This document shows positions 17,827 to 26,959 of a DNA stretch of 64,000 nucleotides, in pieces (within the stretch, counting starts at the first letter, position 1; the number at the start of each line of letters is the position of its first letter). The position numbers and the translations under genes are program-made. Location: contig NZ_MTQN01000010.1 of assembly GCF_001984195.1 (NCBI RefSeq), forward strand, positions 124,001 through 188,000. The letters run 5' to 3'. The notes beneath the pieces were generated by a model that saw nothing but the letters and a program-made list of their open reading frames with translations, was not told the origin of the DNA and did no database searches. Origin of the DNA: Kribbella sp. ALI-6-A (GTDB lineage Bacteria; Actinomycetota; Actinomycetes; Propionibacteriales; Kribbellaceae).

Positions 17827-18347
17827 CCCGTCGCCGAAGGACGCGCGGCGCACGCGGCACTCGCCGTTCGCCGCTGCCGTCGTGGTCGCTGCCGCTCCCG
17901 CTGCTCTGGCTGCCGCCGGCGACGGGGCCGAGTCGAGCTGGGCCGGTGTGGGGGCGACGCTTTGTGCGTCCGGTCTCGACCTCCACCACCCACCAACTGC
18001 CCACTGCTGGCGTGGCCACGCCTGGCACTTGGCCCGATCTGGGGCTTAGTCGGTGGTGGAGGTCGGCCTCGGCGGGCGATGCGCACCGACGCGGCGCCCG
18101 CCGGTCTGAACGGCTTCGGACTCGAGCGGGCGGCGAGCTGGCGTGCGGACCTGAGCCAGCGACGTGCGCTACGCGGTGAACGGAGGCGGCGGGGCGTCGG
18201 CGAACCGACCAGGTGCGCGGCAGTCGCTGGGTCAGCGTTCCAGCTGCGGTAGAAGGAAGGGTGCTGCTCGACGCCGGGACCGCGGCCGGTGGAGGACGCG
18301 GCGGCGCCGGTCGAGGCTGGCGAACTGCGCCACGCGCGGGACTCGTG
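17740..18347. other. Gene-free region of about 610 bp with two hairpin repeats
   Basis: Between the tetR fragment and the stop of the MFS gene no frame on either strand looks like protein: the translations are low-complexity Arg, Pro, Gly and Ser text. The left 330 bp hold two related hairpins and their joining segment. The right 280 bp (18070-18347) show nothing I can support beyond GC-rich sequence. In this conserved genomic neighbourhood a gene might be expected between csp and the MFS gene, so loss by deletion is possible. Confidence 0.6.
17977..18065. repeat. Hairpin element copy 2 (imperfect inverted repeat with palindromic centre)
   Basis: Arms CGACCTCCACCACC (17977-17990) and GGTGGTGGAGGTCG (18052-18065) pair over 14 bp, with a mismatched continuation inward. 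Near the centre is a perfect 14-bp palindrome GGCGTGGCCACGCC (18009-18022). The left arm GACCTCCACCACCCACCAAC matches GACGTGCACCACTCACCAAC of copy 1 at 17 of 20 positions. Two related hairpins 150 bp apart suggest an interspersed REP- or MITE-like family. Confidence 0.7.
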
Positions 18348-20597
18348 TCAGCGGTTGCGGCGGCGGAAGAAGCTGGGGCGGCGCTCGACGCGGGTCTCGT
18401 CGTTGGGGGCGACGCCACCGCGGGGCGACGGGTCTTCGGCCGGGCGCGGATCGCGGCGGCCGGACGTCGGTTGCTCGGCGGTGCGTTCGACGGTTGGTTC
18501 CTCGGACCAGGTGGTCGGCTCGGCGACGGTGTCGTCGTCGTCCGGCTGGCCGCTCCACCAGCGGCCTGCGGTGGGGGAGGTTCCGGGGCTCCGGTTGCCG
18601 GTGGGTGCAGGGGTGCCTGGAGAGCCTGTGGTGGAAGGGGAGTCCCCGACCGGCGCGGGCCTGCCGTGGGGGTCGAGGCGGAGTTCTACGGTGGGCTCGG
18701 TGTAGCGGCCGGAGTTGTCGGGGCGCGGGCCGCGGGTTCGGACCTCGCTGATGCGGGTCGGGTCCTGCGGGCTGGTCAGCACCGTGCCCTCGGCGCGGGT
18801 TTCGTCGGTACGGCGGGCGGCTGCATCGGCCCGGAACTCGTCCGCGTCGGGGTGTCGGGCGGCTGCGTCGGCGCGCGAGTCCTCCGAGCCGGGGCGCCGG
18901 ACCGGACGAGTCGCCTCGTGCGGGGACGGAGTGCGAGGACCCGACGGGGCGGCGTTCGGCGTACGAGGTTGGGGTGCGGGTTTATGGCGGACGACCAGGA
19001 AGATGACCACCAGCAGGACGGCGGCCAGGAAGCCGAAGCCCAGGCGGGGGATCAGGGGCAGGATGATGCCGCAGCCGCCGCCGATCACCCAGGACAGTTG
19101 CAGGACGGTTTCGGAGCGGGCGAACACCGACGTCCGCACGGTTTCCGGTACGTCGCGCTGGATCATCGCGTCCAGCGACAGCTTGCCGAGCGAGCTGCAC
19201 AGGCCGGCGACCAGGCCGAGCACGATCAGGGTCGGGAAGCCGTAGAGGATCGCCACGACGACCGCGACGGCGGCGTCGGCGAGCAGCACGACCAGGACGA
19301 CGATCTCCGGTTTTCTTGCCTTGAGCAACGATCCGGTCAGGGTTCCCAGGCTGTTGCCGATGCCGGCCGCCGCGATCACCGCGCCGGCCGCGATCGCACC
19401 GTCCAGCCCGGCGATCGGTTTGTCGCGCAGCAGGAACGCCAGGTACATGGTCAGGAACCCGGACACGAACCGCAGGCCGAGGTTGCACCGGATACCCCGG
19501 GACACCGCCGCGGTGATCGCCCGCCGGCGCGCCTCGCGCCCGGCCGAGCCGGTCATCTCCTCACCGGCCGGCGAGTCCACCCGGCTCGGCAACCGGATCG
19601 CCAGGATCAGGCCGACCGTGTAGACCAGCGCGGCCCACCGCAGCGACCACTCCGGCCCGATCGCCGCGAACGCGCCTGCGATGCCGGCGCCGATCGTCGC
19701 CCCGGCCACGCCGGCCAGGGAGATCCGCGAGTTGGCGGTGACGAGCGTGATCTCCTTAGGCAGCAGCCGGGGAACCGCCGACGCGCGCGTCACGCCGTAC
19801 GCCTTGGAGGCGACCAGGCAGCCGAGGGCCGCCGGGTACAGCCAGGTGGAGCTGTCGTGGATCGACGCGGCCAGGCTCCACACGAGGAAGCCACGCAGGC
19901 CGAGTGTCGCGCCGATCGCCCAGCGGCGGCCGTGCCGGAAGCGGTCGAGGATCGGGCCGATCAGCGGTGCCATCAGAGCGAACGGCGCCATCGTCAGCAG
20001 CAGGAACAACGCGACCCGGTCGCGCGCCTGCTCACTCGGTACGGCGAAGAACACGGTGCCGGCCAGGGAGACCGCGAAGGCGGTGTCGCCCGCGGCGTTC
20101 ACCGCGCCGAGCTCGATCAGCCGGGACAGCCCGGACTCGCGCGCACCTTGCGCGCCGGTCAGTCCCTGGATCCGCCGCCCGGTCGCCTTGCCCACTCGCC
20201 CGGTGACGCCGGCGGTCTTCCGCGAGATCGACGCGAACCCGCTGGCCCCGACCTTCGACGCGTGCCCGACCTTCTTGCTCGCACTGCCGAGCCGCTGCCC
20301 GGCAGCCCCGAGCCGCTCACCGGCCGACTTCTTCCCGGGACCCGGTCCGCCGGCGCCGGCACCGCGCCCACCCGGGGCACCGTCCGAGCCTTCACCACGC
20401 GCACCACGCGCACCGCTGGAGCCCTCACCACGCGCACCGCTGGAGCCCTCGCCACGCGCACCCCGCGTACCGCTGGAACCCCCACCGCGCGCACCCGTCG
20501 TACCGGTCGAGCCCGTGCTCGACCCGGCGGAGGGATCCTGGCCAGGACGCCTCGGCTGCTCGCTGCGCGGCCGGTCCGCGGGGTCGGGACTCTCCAT
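18348..20597 (-). CDS. MFS transporter with long disordered N- and C-terminal extensions
   Basis: A 749-residue protein. Residues 1-75 are low complexity with collagen-like GARGEGSSGARG repeats. Residues 75-130 are basic and repetitive (KKSAGERLGAAGQRLGSAS). About residues 135-530 form a 12-helix MFS core (NAAGDTAFAVSLAGTVFFAV; GPILDRFRHGRRW; LAGVAGATIGAGIAGAFAAI). A charged, Pro- and Asp-rich tail of over 200 residues ends SFFRRRNR. ATG 20597 is chosen because the frame further upstream overlaps the divergent DUF3027 gene. Transported substrate is unknown. The csp / MFS / DUF3027 neighbourhood is common in actinobacteria. Confidence 0.8.
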   Translation of the reverse strand: MESPDPADRPRSEQPRRPGQDPSAGSSTGSTGTTGARGGGSSGTRGARGEGSSGARGEGSSGARGARGEGSDGAPGGRGAGAGGPGPGKKSAGERLGAAGQRLGSASKKVGHASKVGASGFASISRKTAGVTGRVGKATGRRIQGLTGAQGARESGLSRLIELGAVNAAGDTAFAVSLAGTVFFAVPSEQARDRVALFLLLTMAPFALMAPLIGPILDRFRHGRRWAIGATLGLRGFLVWSLAASIHDSSTWLYPAALGCLVASKAYGVTRASAVPRLLPKEITLVTANSRISLAGVAGATIGAGIAGAFAAIGPEWSLRWAALVYTVGLILAIRLPSRVDSPAGEEMTGSAGREARRRAITAAVSRGIRCNLGLRFVSGFLTMYLAFLLRDKPIAGLDGAIAAGAVIAAAGIGNSLGTLTGSLLKARKPEIVVLVVLLADAAVAVVVAILYGFPTLIVLGLVAGLCSSLGKLSLDAMIQRDVPETVRTSVFARSETVLQLSWVIGGGCGIILPLIPRLGFGFLAAVLLVVIFLVVRHKPAPQPRTPNAAPSGPRTPSPHEATRPVRRPGSEDSRADAAARHPDADEFRADAAARRTDETRAEGTVLTSPQDPTRISEVRTRGPRPDNSGRYTEPTVELRLDPHGRPAPVGDSPSTTGSPGTPAPTGNRSPGTSPTAGRWWSGQPDDDDTVAEPTTWSEEPTVERTAEQPTSGRRDPRPAEDPSPRGGVAPNDETRVERRPSFFRRRNR
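20403..20460 (-). repeat. 24-bp tandem repeat encoding the Gly/Ser/Ala/Arg N-terminus
   Basis: The unit ACCACGCGCACCGCTGGAGC plus CCTC occurs twice exactly (20403-20426 and 20427-20450), and a third diverged copy follows from 20451. It encodes the SSGARGEG repeats of the MFS protein. Such repeats can change copy number by slippage without breaking the frame. Confidence 0.75.
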
Positions 20598-20682
20598 ACG
20601 ACCATCCTGCCTTGTGCGGGGGACAGAGCGCAGTCGCGGCACGGTTCGATCTGTGTGGTACGACGTGCGAGAATGACCGACT

Positions 20683-21597
20683 GTGACTCCCGTCAAAGCT
20701 CCGGAACCGGTCCGCGCCAAGCCCGACGCCGTCTGCGTCGCGGCGGTGGAACCTGCCCGCGACGCCGCGATCGAGGAAGCCGGCGCCGCGCAGGTCGGCG
20801 AACACCTGGGCCACCTGGTCGAGGGCGAGCGGCTGGTCACGCACTACTTCGCCTCCACCCACCCCGGGTACAAAGGCTGGCGCTGGGCGGTGACGGTCAC
20901 CCGCGCGTCGCGGGCCAAGACCGTCACGATCAACGAGGTCGTGATGCTGCCGGGCGGCGAGGCGATCGTGGCGCCGGAGTGGGTGCCGTGGTCGGAGCGC
21001 GTCCAGCCGGGTGACCTGCGGCCGGGCGACCTGTTCCCGACGCTGCCGGACGACCCGCGGCTCGAGCCCGGCTACACCGACACCAGCGGCGCGCCCGACG
21101 AGGTGCTCGCGGTCGTCGAGGAGCTCGGGCTGGGACGCGAGCGGGTGCTGTCGCCGGCCGGCCGGGAAGACGCGGCCGAGCGCTGGTACGCCGGGGACTT
21201 CGGTCCCGGCTCGGCGATCGCGCAGGCCGTGCCGTTCAAGTGCCACTCCTGCGGCTACTGGATCCGGCTGGCCGACAGCCTCGGCCAGGCCTTCGGCGCC
21301 TGCGCGAACGAGATGGCGCCGGGCGAGGGCCGGGTCGTCGCCTACGACTACGGCTGCGGCGCGCACTCCGACGTGGTGATCGACGCACCGGACCACCCGT
21401 CGACCGAGCACGCCTTCGACACCACCGGGTACGACGAGCTGGCGATCCCGTCCGACCCGACCCCGACCGAGGCGGTCGACGAGATCGCCGAGGCCGACGC
21501 CGTCCAGGCCGAGGTCGAGGCCGCTGCCGAGCCCAGCTCGGACGACGAGGTGGAAGAGGTCGCCGCCGCGACCGAGGAGATCGTCGAGCAGGACTGA
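20683..21597 (+). CDS. DUF3027 domain-containing protein
   Basis: A 304-residue protein from GTG 20683. DUF3027 covers most of its length: HYFASTHPGYKGWRWAVTVT, NEVVMLPGGEAIVAPEWVPW and PGDLRPGDLFPTLPDDPRLE. A cysteine-rich part, FKCHSCGYWIRLADS then FGACANEMAP and DYGCGAHS, has four or more Cys that could bind zinc. The last 50 residues are acidic (EVEEVAAATEEIVEQD). Function is not established. It is divergent from the MFS gene with 85 bp between starts. Confidence 0.85.
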   Translation: MTPVKAPEPVRAKPDAVCVAAVEPARDAAIEEAGAAQVGEHLGHLVEGERLVTHYFASTHPGYKGWRWAVTVTRASRAKTVTINEVVMLPGGEAIVAPEWVPWSERVQPGDLRPGDLFPTLPDDPRLEPGYTDTSGAPDEVLAVVEELGLGRERVLSPAGREDAAERWYAGDFGPGSAIAQAVPFKCHSCGYWIRLADSLGQAFGACANEMAPGEGRVVAYDYGCGAHSDVVIDAPDHPSTEHAFDTTGYDELAIPSDPTPTEAVDEIAEADAVQAEVEAAAEPSSDDEVEEVAAATEEIVEQD

Positions 21598-21627
21598 CGT
21601 TCCGAGCCGGACCTTGACCACCTCCTC

Positions 21628-21653
21628 CCCGGGCGGTCGATCCGCCTCGGGGC
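21628..21653 (+). terminator. Hairpin terminator after DUF3027
   Basis: CCCCGGGCGG (21628-21637) and CCGCCTCGGGG (21643-21653) pair with one bulged base around TCGAT. It lies 31 bp after the stop and has no U-tract. The remaining 150 bp up to the histidine kinase start show no gene. Confidence 0.6.
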
Positions 21654-21801
21654 TCGATGGTCAGGAGCCGCGCACAGGGTTTCGGCGCGTCGCTCGCGAA
21701 GGCGGCCCAGCCGGCGCAGGCCTCGAGTCAAGACCCCAGCCGGGCGCCGACACCGCCGCTGGACTTCTTTCGGGCGATGGCGGCTGACTTATGGTCTGAC
21801 C

Positions 21802-22971
21802 ATGAGCAAGGAGCGACCACCGGTACGACGGATGGACCCGTGGGCGGTCTGGGGTGTGCTCGCGGCGGCGGTCTCGCTGATCGTCGGCGCGGTGTCCGCC
21901 GTTGCCGGCGAACACGCTGGTTCCACGACCTTGTGGATCATCCTCGGCCTGGGGACGGCCGGTCTCGCCCTGTCCGCGCGGGCATCGATCCTGACCGCCG
22001 TCGTGGCCGTGCTCCTGGCCGCTCTGGAGGTGCGCGATCCTGCCCCCTGGGGCACGTGGGCCGTCGGTGGGGCGCTGTTGTTCCTGTTCGCACTGCGCCG
22101 GCCCCGCTTCGACGCGGTAGCTGCCGGAGTGGCGTTCGCGGGGGCTGCGATGGCTGCGGTGTACGTCCCGTGGCTCGGTGGTGGCGGCAGCGGAGCCTTC
22201 GGGCTGATCGCGCTCGCCGCTGCGATGGTCGGGGTGGGCCAGTGGGTGCAGGCGCAGCGGCGCTACGTGGTCGCGGAGGTGGGCCGGCGGCGGCAGGAGA
22301 CCGAGCGGAGGCGGGAGGAAGTGGCTCGCCACGTGGCCGAGGAACGACTGCGGATCGCCCGCGAGCTGCACGACAGCGTTGCGCACCACCTTGCGGTGGT
22401 CAGCGTCCACACCAATGTCGCGAGGGCGAACCTGCTGCGGTCTCCGCAGGTCGCTGAGCGAGCTCTCGACGACGTCCAGGTCGCCACGCAGTCGGTGCTG
22501 GAAGAGCTGGGAGTCGTGCTCAACGTCCTTCGGGCCTCAGAACCCGAGGTGGTCCCGTCCACTCCGGTCGACGCCGGCATGATCGACGAGCTGCTCGGGA
22601 GCTTCGAGGGCATCGGGCTGAGGATCCGTACCGAAGGGCTGGACCACCTGTTCACGCTGGCACCGGTCGCCCGCACCGCGGCCCAGCGACTCCTCCAGGA
22701 AGCTCTGACCAACGCGCAGCGCCATGGCGACGGCACCGCCCAGATCGTCGTCGGTGCTCCCGTGAACGGGTACGTCACCCTGTCGATCCGCAACGGCCGG
22801 CCGGCGCACGCGACGACGTCGGCCGGGAACGGGCTGGGCCTGGTCGGCATGGAGGAACGGGTCCACCTCCTGGGCGGCACTTTTCAAGCGGGTCCGGAGG
22901 GCGACGGGTTCACGGTGACCGCCCAACTGCCGGCGACCGCGCCGCGGAGCGCAAAGGAGACGCTCGCATGA
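21802..22971 (+). CDS. NarL-type sensor histidine kinase
   Basis: A 389-residue membrane kinase. Five or six hydrophobic helices fill residues 15-145, without a large extracellular loop, so it probably senses a membrane or envelope signal. A coiled linker (RRRQETERRREEVARHVAEE) leads to a HisKA_3 domain with His190 in RELHDSVAHHLAVV. The ATPase domain shows the N-box EALTNAQRHG and NGLGLVGMEERV. It overlaps the response regulator by 4 bp (ATGA), and an exporter gene follows, suggesting that the pair controls it. Confidence 0.9.
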   Translation: MSKERPPVRRMDPWAVWGVLAAAVSLIVGAVSAVAGEHAGSTTLWIILGLGTAGLALSARASILTAVVAVLLAALEVRDPAPWGTWAVGGALLFLFALRRPRFDAVAAGVAFAGAAMAAVYVPWLGGGGSGAFGLIALAAAMVGVGQWVQAQRRYVVAEVGRRRQETERRREEVARHVAEERLRIARELHDSVAHHLAVVSVHTNVARANLLRSPQVAERALDDVQVATQSVLEELGVVLNVLRASEPEVVPSTPVDAGMIDELLGSFEGIGLRIRTEGLDHLFTLAPVARTAAQRLLQEALTNAQRHGDGTAQIVVGAPVNGYVTLSIRNGRPAHATTSAGNGLGLVGMEERVHLLGGTFQAGPEGDGFTVTAQLPATAPRSAKETLA

Positions 22972-23654
22972 GCGCCGTTCGCGTCCTCGTCGTCGACGAC
23001 CAGCCCATGATCCGCTCCGGGATCCGCGCGCTGCTCGAGACCGGCGAGGGAGTGGACGTCGTCGGCGAGGCGGCCGACGGCCATCGGGCCGTCGGTATGG
23101 CCCGTGCCCTGGTGCCCGACGTCATCCTGCTGGATCTCCGGATGCCGGTGCTCGACGGCGTGGGAGCGATCGTCCAGCTGCGATCCGATCCCACCACCGC
23201 CGGCATCGGCATCCTGGTGCTGACCACCTTCGACACCGACCAGAACGTGCTCGCCGCCCTGAAGGCCGGGGCCAATGGTTTCCTCGGCAAGTCCGCCGAC
23301 CACGAGGAGCTGATGCAAGCGGTGAACCGGGTTGCCGCCGGAGGCGCGTCACTGTCCGCTGTCGCGACCAACACGGTGGTCGGGCATCTGGCCGGCACGG
23401 CGAACAAGCCCCCGCTGCACGAGCAGGCCTCCGCTGAGGACCTCCGCAAAGTCGCATCCCTGACCTCCCGGGAACGCGAGGTCGTCACGCTGGTCGCCCG
23501 GGGCCTGAGCAACGACGCCATCGCCGAGCACCTGTTCATCTCGCCGATGACGGCGAAGACCCATGTCAATCGAGCCATGAGCAAGCTGCACGTGTCGGAC
23601 CGGGCCCAGCTTGTCATCGCCGCGCTTCGGGCCGGCCTGCTCGGCGAGGACTGA
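22968..23654 (+). CDS. NarL/LuxR family response regulator
   Basis: A 228-residue regulator. The receiver domain has Asp10/Asp11 in VLVVDDQPM and phospho-acceptor Asp56 in VILLDLRMP. The LuxR-type HTH is at about 162-215: LTSREREVVTLVARGLSNDA then IAEHLFISPMTAKTHVNRAM. The receiver-HTH linker is longer than usual (about 40 residues including HLAGTANKPPLHEQASAE). It is translationally coupled to the kinase and stands 155 bp upstream of the MMPL exporter, its likeliest target. Confidence 0.92.
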   Translation: MSAVRVLVVDDQPMIRSGIRALLETGEGVDVVGEAADGHRAVGMARALVPDVILLDLRMPVLDGVGAIVQLRSDPTTAGIGILVLTTFDTDQNVLAALKAGANGFLGKSADHEELMQAVNRVAAGGASLSAVATNTVVGHLAGTANKPPLHEQASAEDLRKVASLTSREREVVTLVARGLSNDAIAEHLFISPMTAKTHVNRAMSKLHVSDRAQLVIAALRAGLLGED

Positions 23655-23809
23655 CACCCCGGACCGGCCAAGTCGCGGCCGGCGCAATACCGCGGATGCG
23701 GTACGCCGCTACCGCGTCCGGACGACGCTCAGCAGGTACTCCGCGGGCGAAGGTAAGGCAACGAGTCCGCACCGGCGGCCTTCGTACCGACCTCGTCCAG
23801 GAGATTCGC

Positions 23810-26044
23810 ATGTCTCGGTTCTTGTCCAGGGTCGGTGCCTTCAGCGCCGCCCACCGTCTCGTCGTCGCCGGCGCCTGGATCGTGGTGACCGCGGTTTTCG
23901 CCGTCCTGACGATCAGCGGAGCGAAGTTCTCCGATGCCGCGTTCAGCATCGCAGCAGCCGAGTCGACCACGGCGCTCGCCACGATGAACAAGGCGTTCCC
24001 GGCGGCCGCCGGCCCGGAGTCGGGCGAGCTGATGCTGGTCGTCGAGGCGCCGGACGGCACGTCGGTGACCGACCCCGGCGGCAAGCAGCTGGTCACGGAC
24101 CTGGTGTCGCGCATCGACGATCTCCCGGACGTCTCGTCCGCCTCGGATCCGTACGACGTACGGCGCCCCTTCGTGTCCGAGGACGGTTCGGTGGCCGTCT
24201 CGACGCTCGCCGTCGACCTGGCGGCCGATCAGGCCGTCGTCGAGGACAACGTTCGGAAGGCGTCGGCGGACCTGGCCGGTGCGGGCTACACGATCGAGCT
24301 CGGCGGCTCCCTCGACGACGGACCGCCCGAGATCGCCAGCATCACCGAAGCGGTGGGTGTGGTGGTCGCCTTCGTCGTGCTGTTGCTGACGTTCGGCTCG
24401 TTGGTCGCGGCCGGCGCGAACCTGCTGACCGCCTTGTCCGGTGTCGTCGTCGGCGTCCTCGGCGTGCTCGCCTGGTCGTCGGTCGGTTCCGGCATCCAGT
24501 CCACCACACTGATCCTCGGATTGATGCTGGGATTGGCAGTGGGCATCGACTATGCGCTGGTGATCCTGTCGCGGTTCCGCGATGAGCTCCGCCGTGGAGC
24601 CGGCGTCACAGCGGCCGTGGCTCGGGCCTCCGGCACTGCGGGCACCTCCGTGGTGGTCGCCGGAACCACCGTGGTCATCGCCTTGGCGGGGCTGGCGATC
24701 GTACGGATCTCGTTCATCACCGAGATGGGCCTGGGCGCGGCGTTCGCGGTGGTCGTGGCCGTGGCCGTCTCGCTCACCGTCGTGCCGGCCGTGCTGAAGA
24801 CCCTTGGCCACAAGGTGCTGCCGCGGAAAGAACGTCCGGCCACCGACCAGGCGGGCGAGCAGTCGGCGGCTGCGGTGGTGGAGGATCACCGCCCGGCAGA
24901 CTCGCGGTCCGGCTTCCTGCGTCACTGGGCCCGAACGGTGGTCAATCGCCCCGTGCTCAGCATGCTGATCGCCACGACGGCCGTCGCCGCGCTCGCTGTG
25001 CCGGCCCTGTCGCTCGAGACCGAGCTGGATCCTCCGGGTGGGCCCGACCCGGCCAGCTCCCAGCGTGCCGCCTACAACACCGTGAGCGACGCGTTCGGTG
25101 CCGGTGAGCAGAACCCCCTGATCGTGCTCTTCGAGGGCGTAGCCGCAGCTGACACCGCAACCCGGGCGACAACGGAGATCGCGGCGCTCGACGGGGTTGT
25201 GGACGTCAGCCCTGCCCAGCCCGCCGCGAGCGGGGATGTCGCCTTCTTGGCAGTCACTCCCGAGTACGGCCCGACCGACGTGCGGACCGGCGAGCTGGTG
25301 AATTCACTGCGCGCCGCCGTGGCCGGCACCGACGGCGCAAAGGTCTCGGTGACCGGGCAGACAGCGGTCGACGTGGACGTCGACTCACAGCTTTCGTCCG
25401 GTCTCATCACCTACCTGATCTGCGTGGTAGGGCTCTCGCTGCTCTTGCTGATGCTCGTGTTCCGGTCCATCGCGGTGCCGCTGCTGGCCACGGCCGGGTT
25501 CCTCATGTCCCTGGCCGCGGGCCTCGGAGTGACGGTGGCGGTCTTCCAATGGGGCTGGGCGGGCCGGCTGGTCGGCCTTGACGAAGCCCGGCCGCTGGCC
25601 AGTCTGATGCCCCTCATCGTGGTCGGCGTGCTGTTCGGATTGGCGATGGACTACCAGGTGTTCCTGGTCTCCCGTATGTACGAGGCCCACCGGCGAGGAC
25701 TGCACACCCGGGCAGCGGTACTGCGCGGATTCGGCCAAGCCGCCCCGATCGTCGTCGCCGCGGCCACCATCATGGCAGCGGTGTTCGCGGGCTTCGCGTT
25801 CAGCGGTGGCGACGCGATGGTCGCGTCGGTCGGCCTGGCCTTGACCGTAGGCGTCCTGGTGGACGCGCTCCTCGTCCGCATGGTCCTGGTTCCGGCCGCC
25901 CTGCAACTCCTCGGCGAAGCCAGTTGGTGGCTGCCACGCCGGCTGGACCGGGTGCTTCCGAACGTCGACACCGAGGGCGGACACGTCGAACAGGACGAGC
26001 CGGCCCAGAGCCACGAACGAACCAGCTCGTCCGCAAGGGCGTAG
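23810..26044 (+). CDS. MMPL family RND-type exporter
   Basis: A 744-residue transporter with the MMPL layout: TM1, an extracytoplasmic loop, a block of helices, then a second half repeating the plan. The proton-relay Asp-Tyr motifs appear twice: GIDYALVILSRFRDELRRG near 245 and GLAMDYQVFLVSRMYEAHRR near 610. Members export lipids, siderophores or drugs. ATG 23810 (MSRFLSRVGAFSAAHRL) follows CAGGAGATTCGC and is preferred to an upstream in-frame ATG at 23696. It follows the two-component pair, and a hairpin at 26050 follows it. Cargo is unknown. Confidence 0.9.
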   Translation: MSRFLSRVGAFSAAHRLVVAGAWIVVTAVFAVLTISGAKFSDAAFSIAAAESTTALATMNKAFPAAAGPESGELMLVVEAPDGTSVTDPGGKQLVTDLVSRIDDLPDVSSASDPYDVRRPFVSEDGSVAVSTLAVDLAADQAVVEDNVRKASADLAGAGYTIELGGSLDDGPPEIASITEAVGVVVAFVVLLLTFGSLVAAGANLLTALSGVVVGVLGVLAWSSVGSGIQSTTLILGLMLGLAVGIDYALVILSRFRDELRRGAGVTAAVARASGTAGTSVVVAGTTVVIALAGLAIVRISFITEMGLGAAFAVVVAVAVSLTVVPAVLKTLGHKVLPRKERPATDQAGEQSAAAVVEDHRPADSRSGFLRHWARTVVNRPVLSMLIATTAVAALAVPALSLETELDPPGGPDPASSQRAAYNTVSDAFGAGEQNPLIVLFEGVAAADTATRATTEIAALDGVVDVSPAQPAASGDVAFLAVTPEYGPTDVRTGELVNSLRAAVAGTDGAKVSVTGQTAVDVDVDSQLSSGLITYLICVVGLSLLLLMLVFRSIAVPLLATAGFLMSLAAGLGVTVAVFQWGWAGRLVGLDEARPLASLMPLIVVGVLFGLAMDYQVFLVSRMYEAHRRGLHTRAAVLRGFGQAAPIVVAAATIMAAVFAGFAFSGGDAMVASVGLALTVGVLVDALLVRMVLVPAALQLLGEASWWLPRRLDRVLPNVDTEGGHVEQDEPAQSHERTSSSARA

Positions 26045-26049
26045 GACCG

Positions 26050-26079
26050 ACGGCGGGCTCCCACCAGGGAGCTCGCCGT
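26050..26079 (+). terminator. Stem-loop after the MMPL gene
   Basis: ACGGCGGGCTCCC (26050-26062) and GGGAGCTCGCCGT (26067-26079) pair over 13 bp with a single mismatch around ACCA. It lies between the MMPL stop and the DUF2306 start, so DUF2306 may be partly uncoupled from the exporter. Confidence 0.65.
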
Positions 26080-26129
26080 TCGTCCGTCGACTTCCTTCCC
26101 TCATCCGACCTGTAGACAGGACTTTCGCC

Positions 26130-26927
26130 ATGACGAATGCGACGGATTCAGCAACCCCGCCTCCGGCGCCCCCGCGCACCGTGTCCCGTTCGCGTCCCGC
26201 GCGCAACGGCCGGATCAGCTGGGTCGTGGTGGCACTGACCAGTTTGGCGATCGTCGGCTACGTCATCGCGACCTACGCCCAGGGCAGCCTGGCTACGCTC
26301 GCGCAGAACGAAGCGGGGCTGGCGACCGCCTATGCCGATCGGGCCGCGCCGGTGCGAGCCGCGTTCTACGCTCACATCATCTTCTCCGCGCTGGCGCTGG
26401 GGATCGGCCCGGTGCAGTTCGCGGGCACGGTACGGCGGCGCCGGCCGCGGCTGCACCGCTGGGTCGGCCGGGTGTTCCTGATCTCGGTGGCGATCGGCTC
26501 GGTCTCCTCGTTGATCATGGCCTGCTTCAACACGGCGGCCATCAACGGGTTCTTCGGGTTCGGTTCGCTCGCGGTGCTGTGGGGATGGACCGCGTGGCGC
26601 GGCTGGCGCGCAATCCGCGCCGGTGATCACCTCAGCCATCAGGCCTGGATGATCCGGTGCTTCGCGCTGACCTACGCCGGGGTCACCTTGCGGTTGTGGC
26701 TCGGGATTCTGATCGGTGTCCAGCTGCCGTTCGCCGGCCCCACCGTCGATGCGGAGCGGGTCTTCGACACCGCCTACGCGGTTCTGCCGTTCCTGTGCTG
26801 GCTGCCCAACATCGTCGTTGCCGAACTGCTGCTTCGGCGGCGCGGCCTGCCGTCGTTGGCCCTGACGCCCTCCCGAACCGCGTCGTCCGGCACCGACCGA
26901 CGTCCTCCGGGGGTGTCCGCGCGATGA
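26130..26927 (+). CDS. DUF2306 membrane protein
   Basis: A 265-residue integral membrane protein. After a Pro/Ala-rich cytoplasmic start it has about seven hydrophobic helices. The DUF2306 pattern is visible: FYAHIIFSALALGIGPVQFA, RRPRLHRWVGRVFLISVAIG and HLSHQAWMIRCFALTYAGVT, with conserved histidines that could bind haem or metal. Function is unknown. It follows the MMPL exporter by 85 bp with a hairpin between them. Confidence 0.82.
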   Translation: MTNATDSATPPPAPPRTVSRSRPARNGRISWVVVALTSLAIVGYVIATYAQGSLATLAQNEAGLATAYADRAAPVRAAFYAHIIFSALALGIGPVQFAGTVRRRRPRLHRWVGRVFLISVAIGSVSSLIMACFNTAAINGFFGFGSLAVLWGWTAWRGWRAIRAGDHLSHQAWMIRCFALTYAGVTLRLWLGILIGVQLPFAGPTVDAERVFDTAYAVLPFLCWLPNIVVAELLLRRRGLPSLALTPSRTASSGTDRRPPGVSAR

Positions 26928-26959
26928 GCGCACCCTGAGCGTGGTGCTGATCTGACCGG

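Noticed and set aside
17754-18086. Open frame of 110 codons within the hairpin region
   Set aside because: It runs through both hairpin elements and reads as Pro/Arg repeats; no start signal and no protein-like pattern.
18213-21014. Long plus-strand open frame of over 900 codons opposite the MFS gene
   Set aside because: Its translation is low-complexity Arg/Gly/Gln text, a mirror of the third-position GC bias of the real minus-strand gene.
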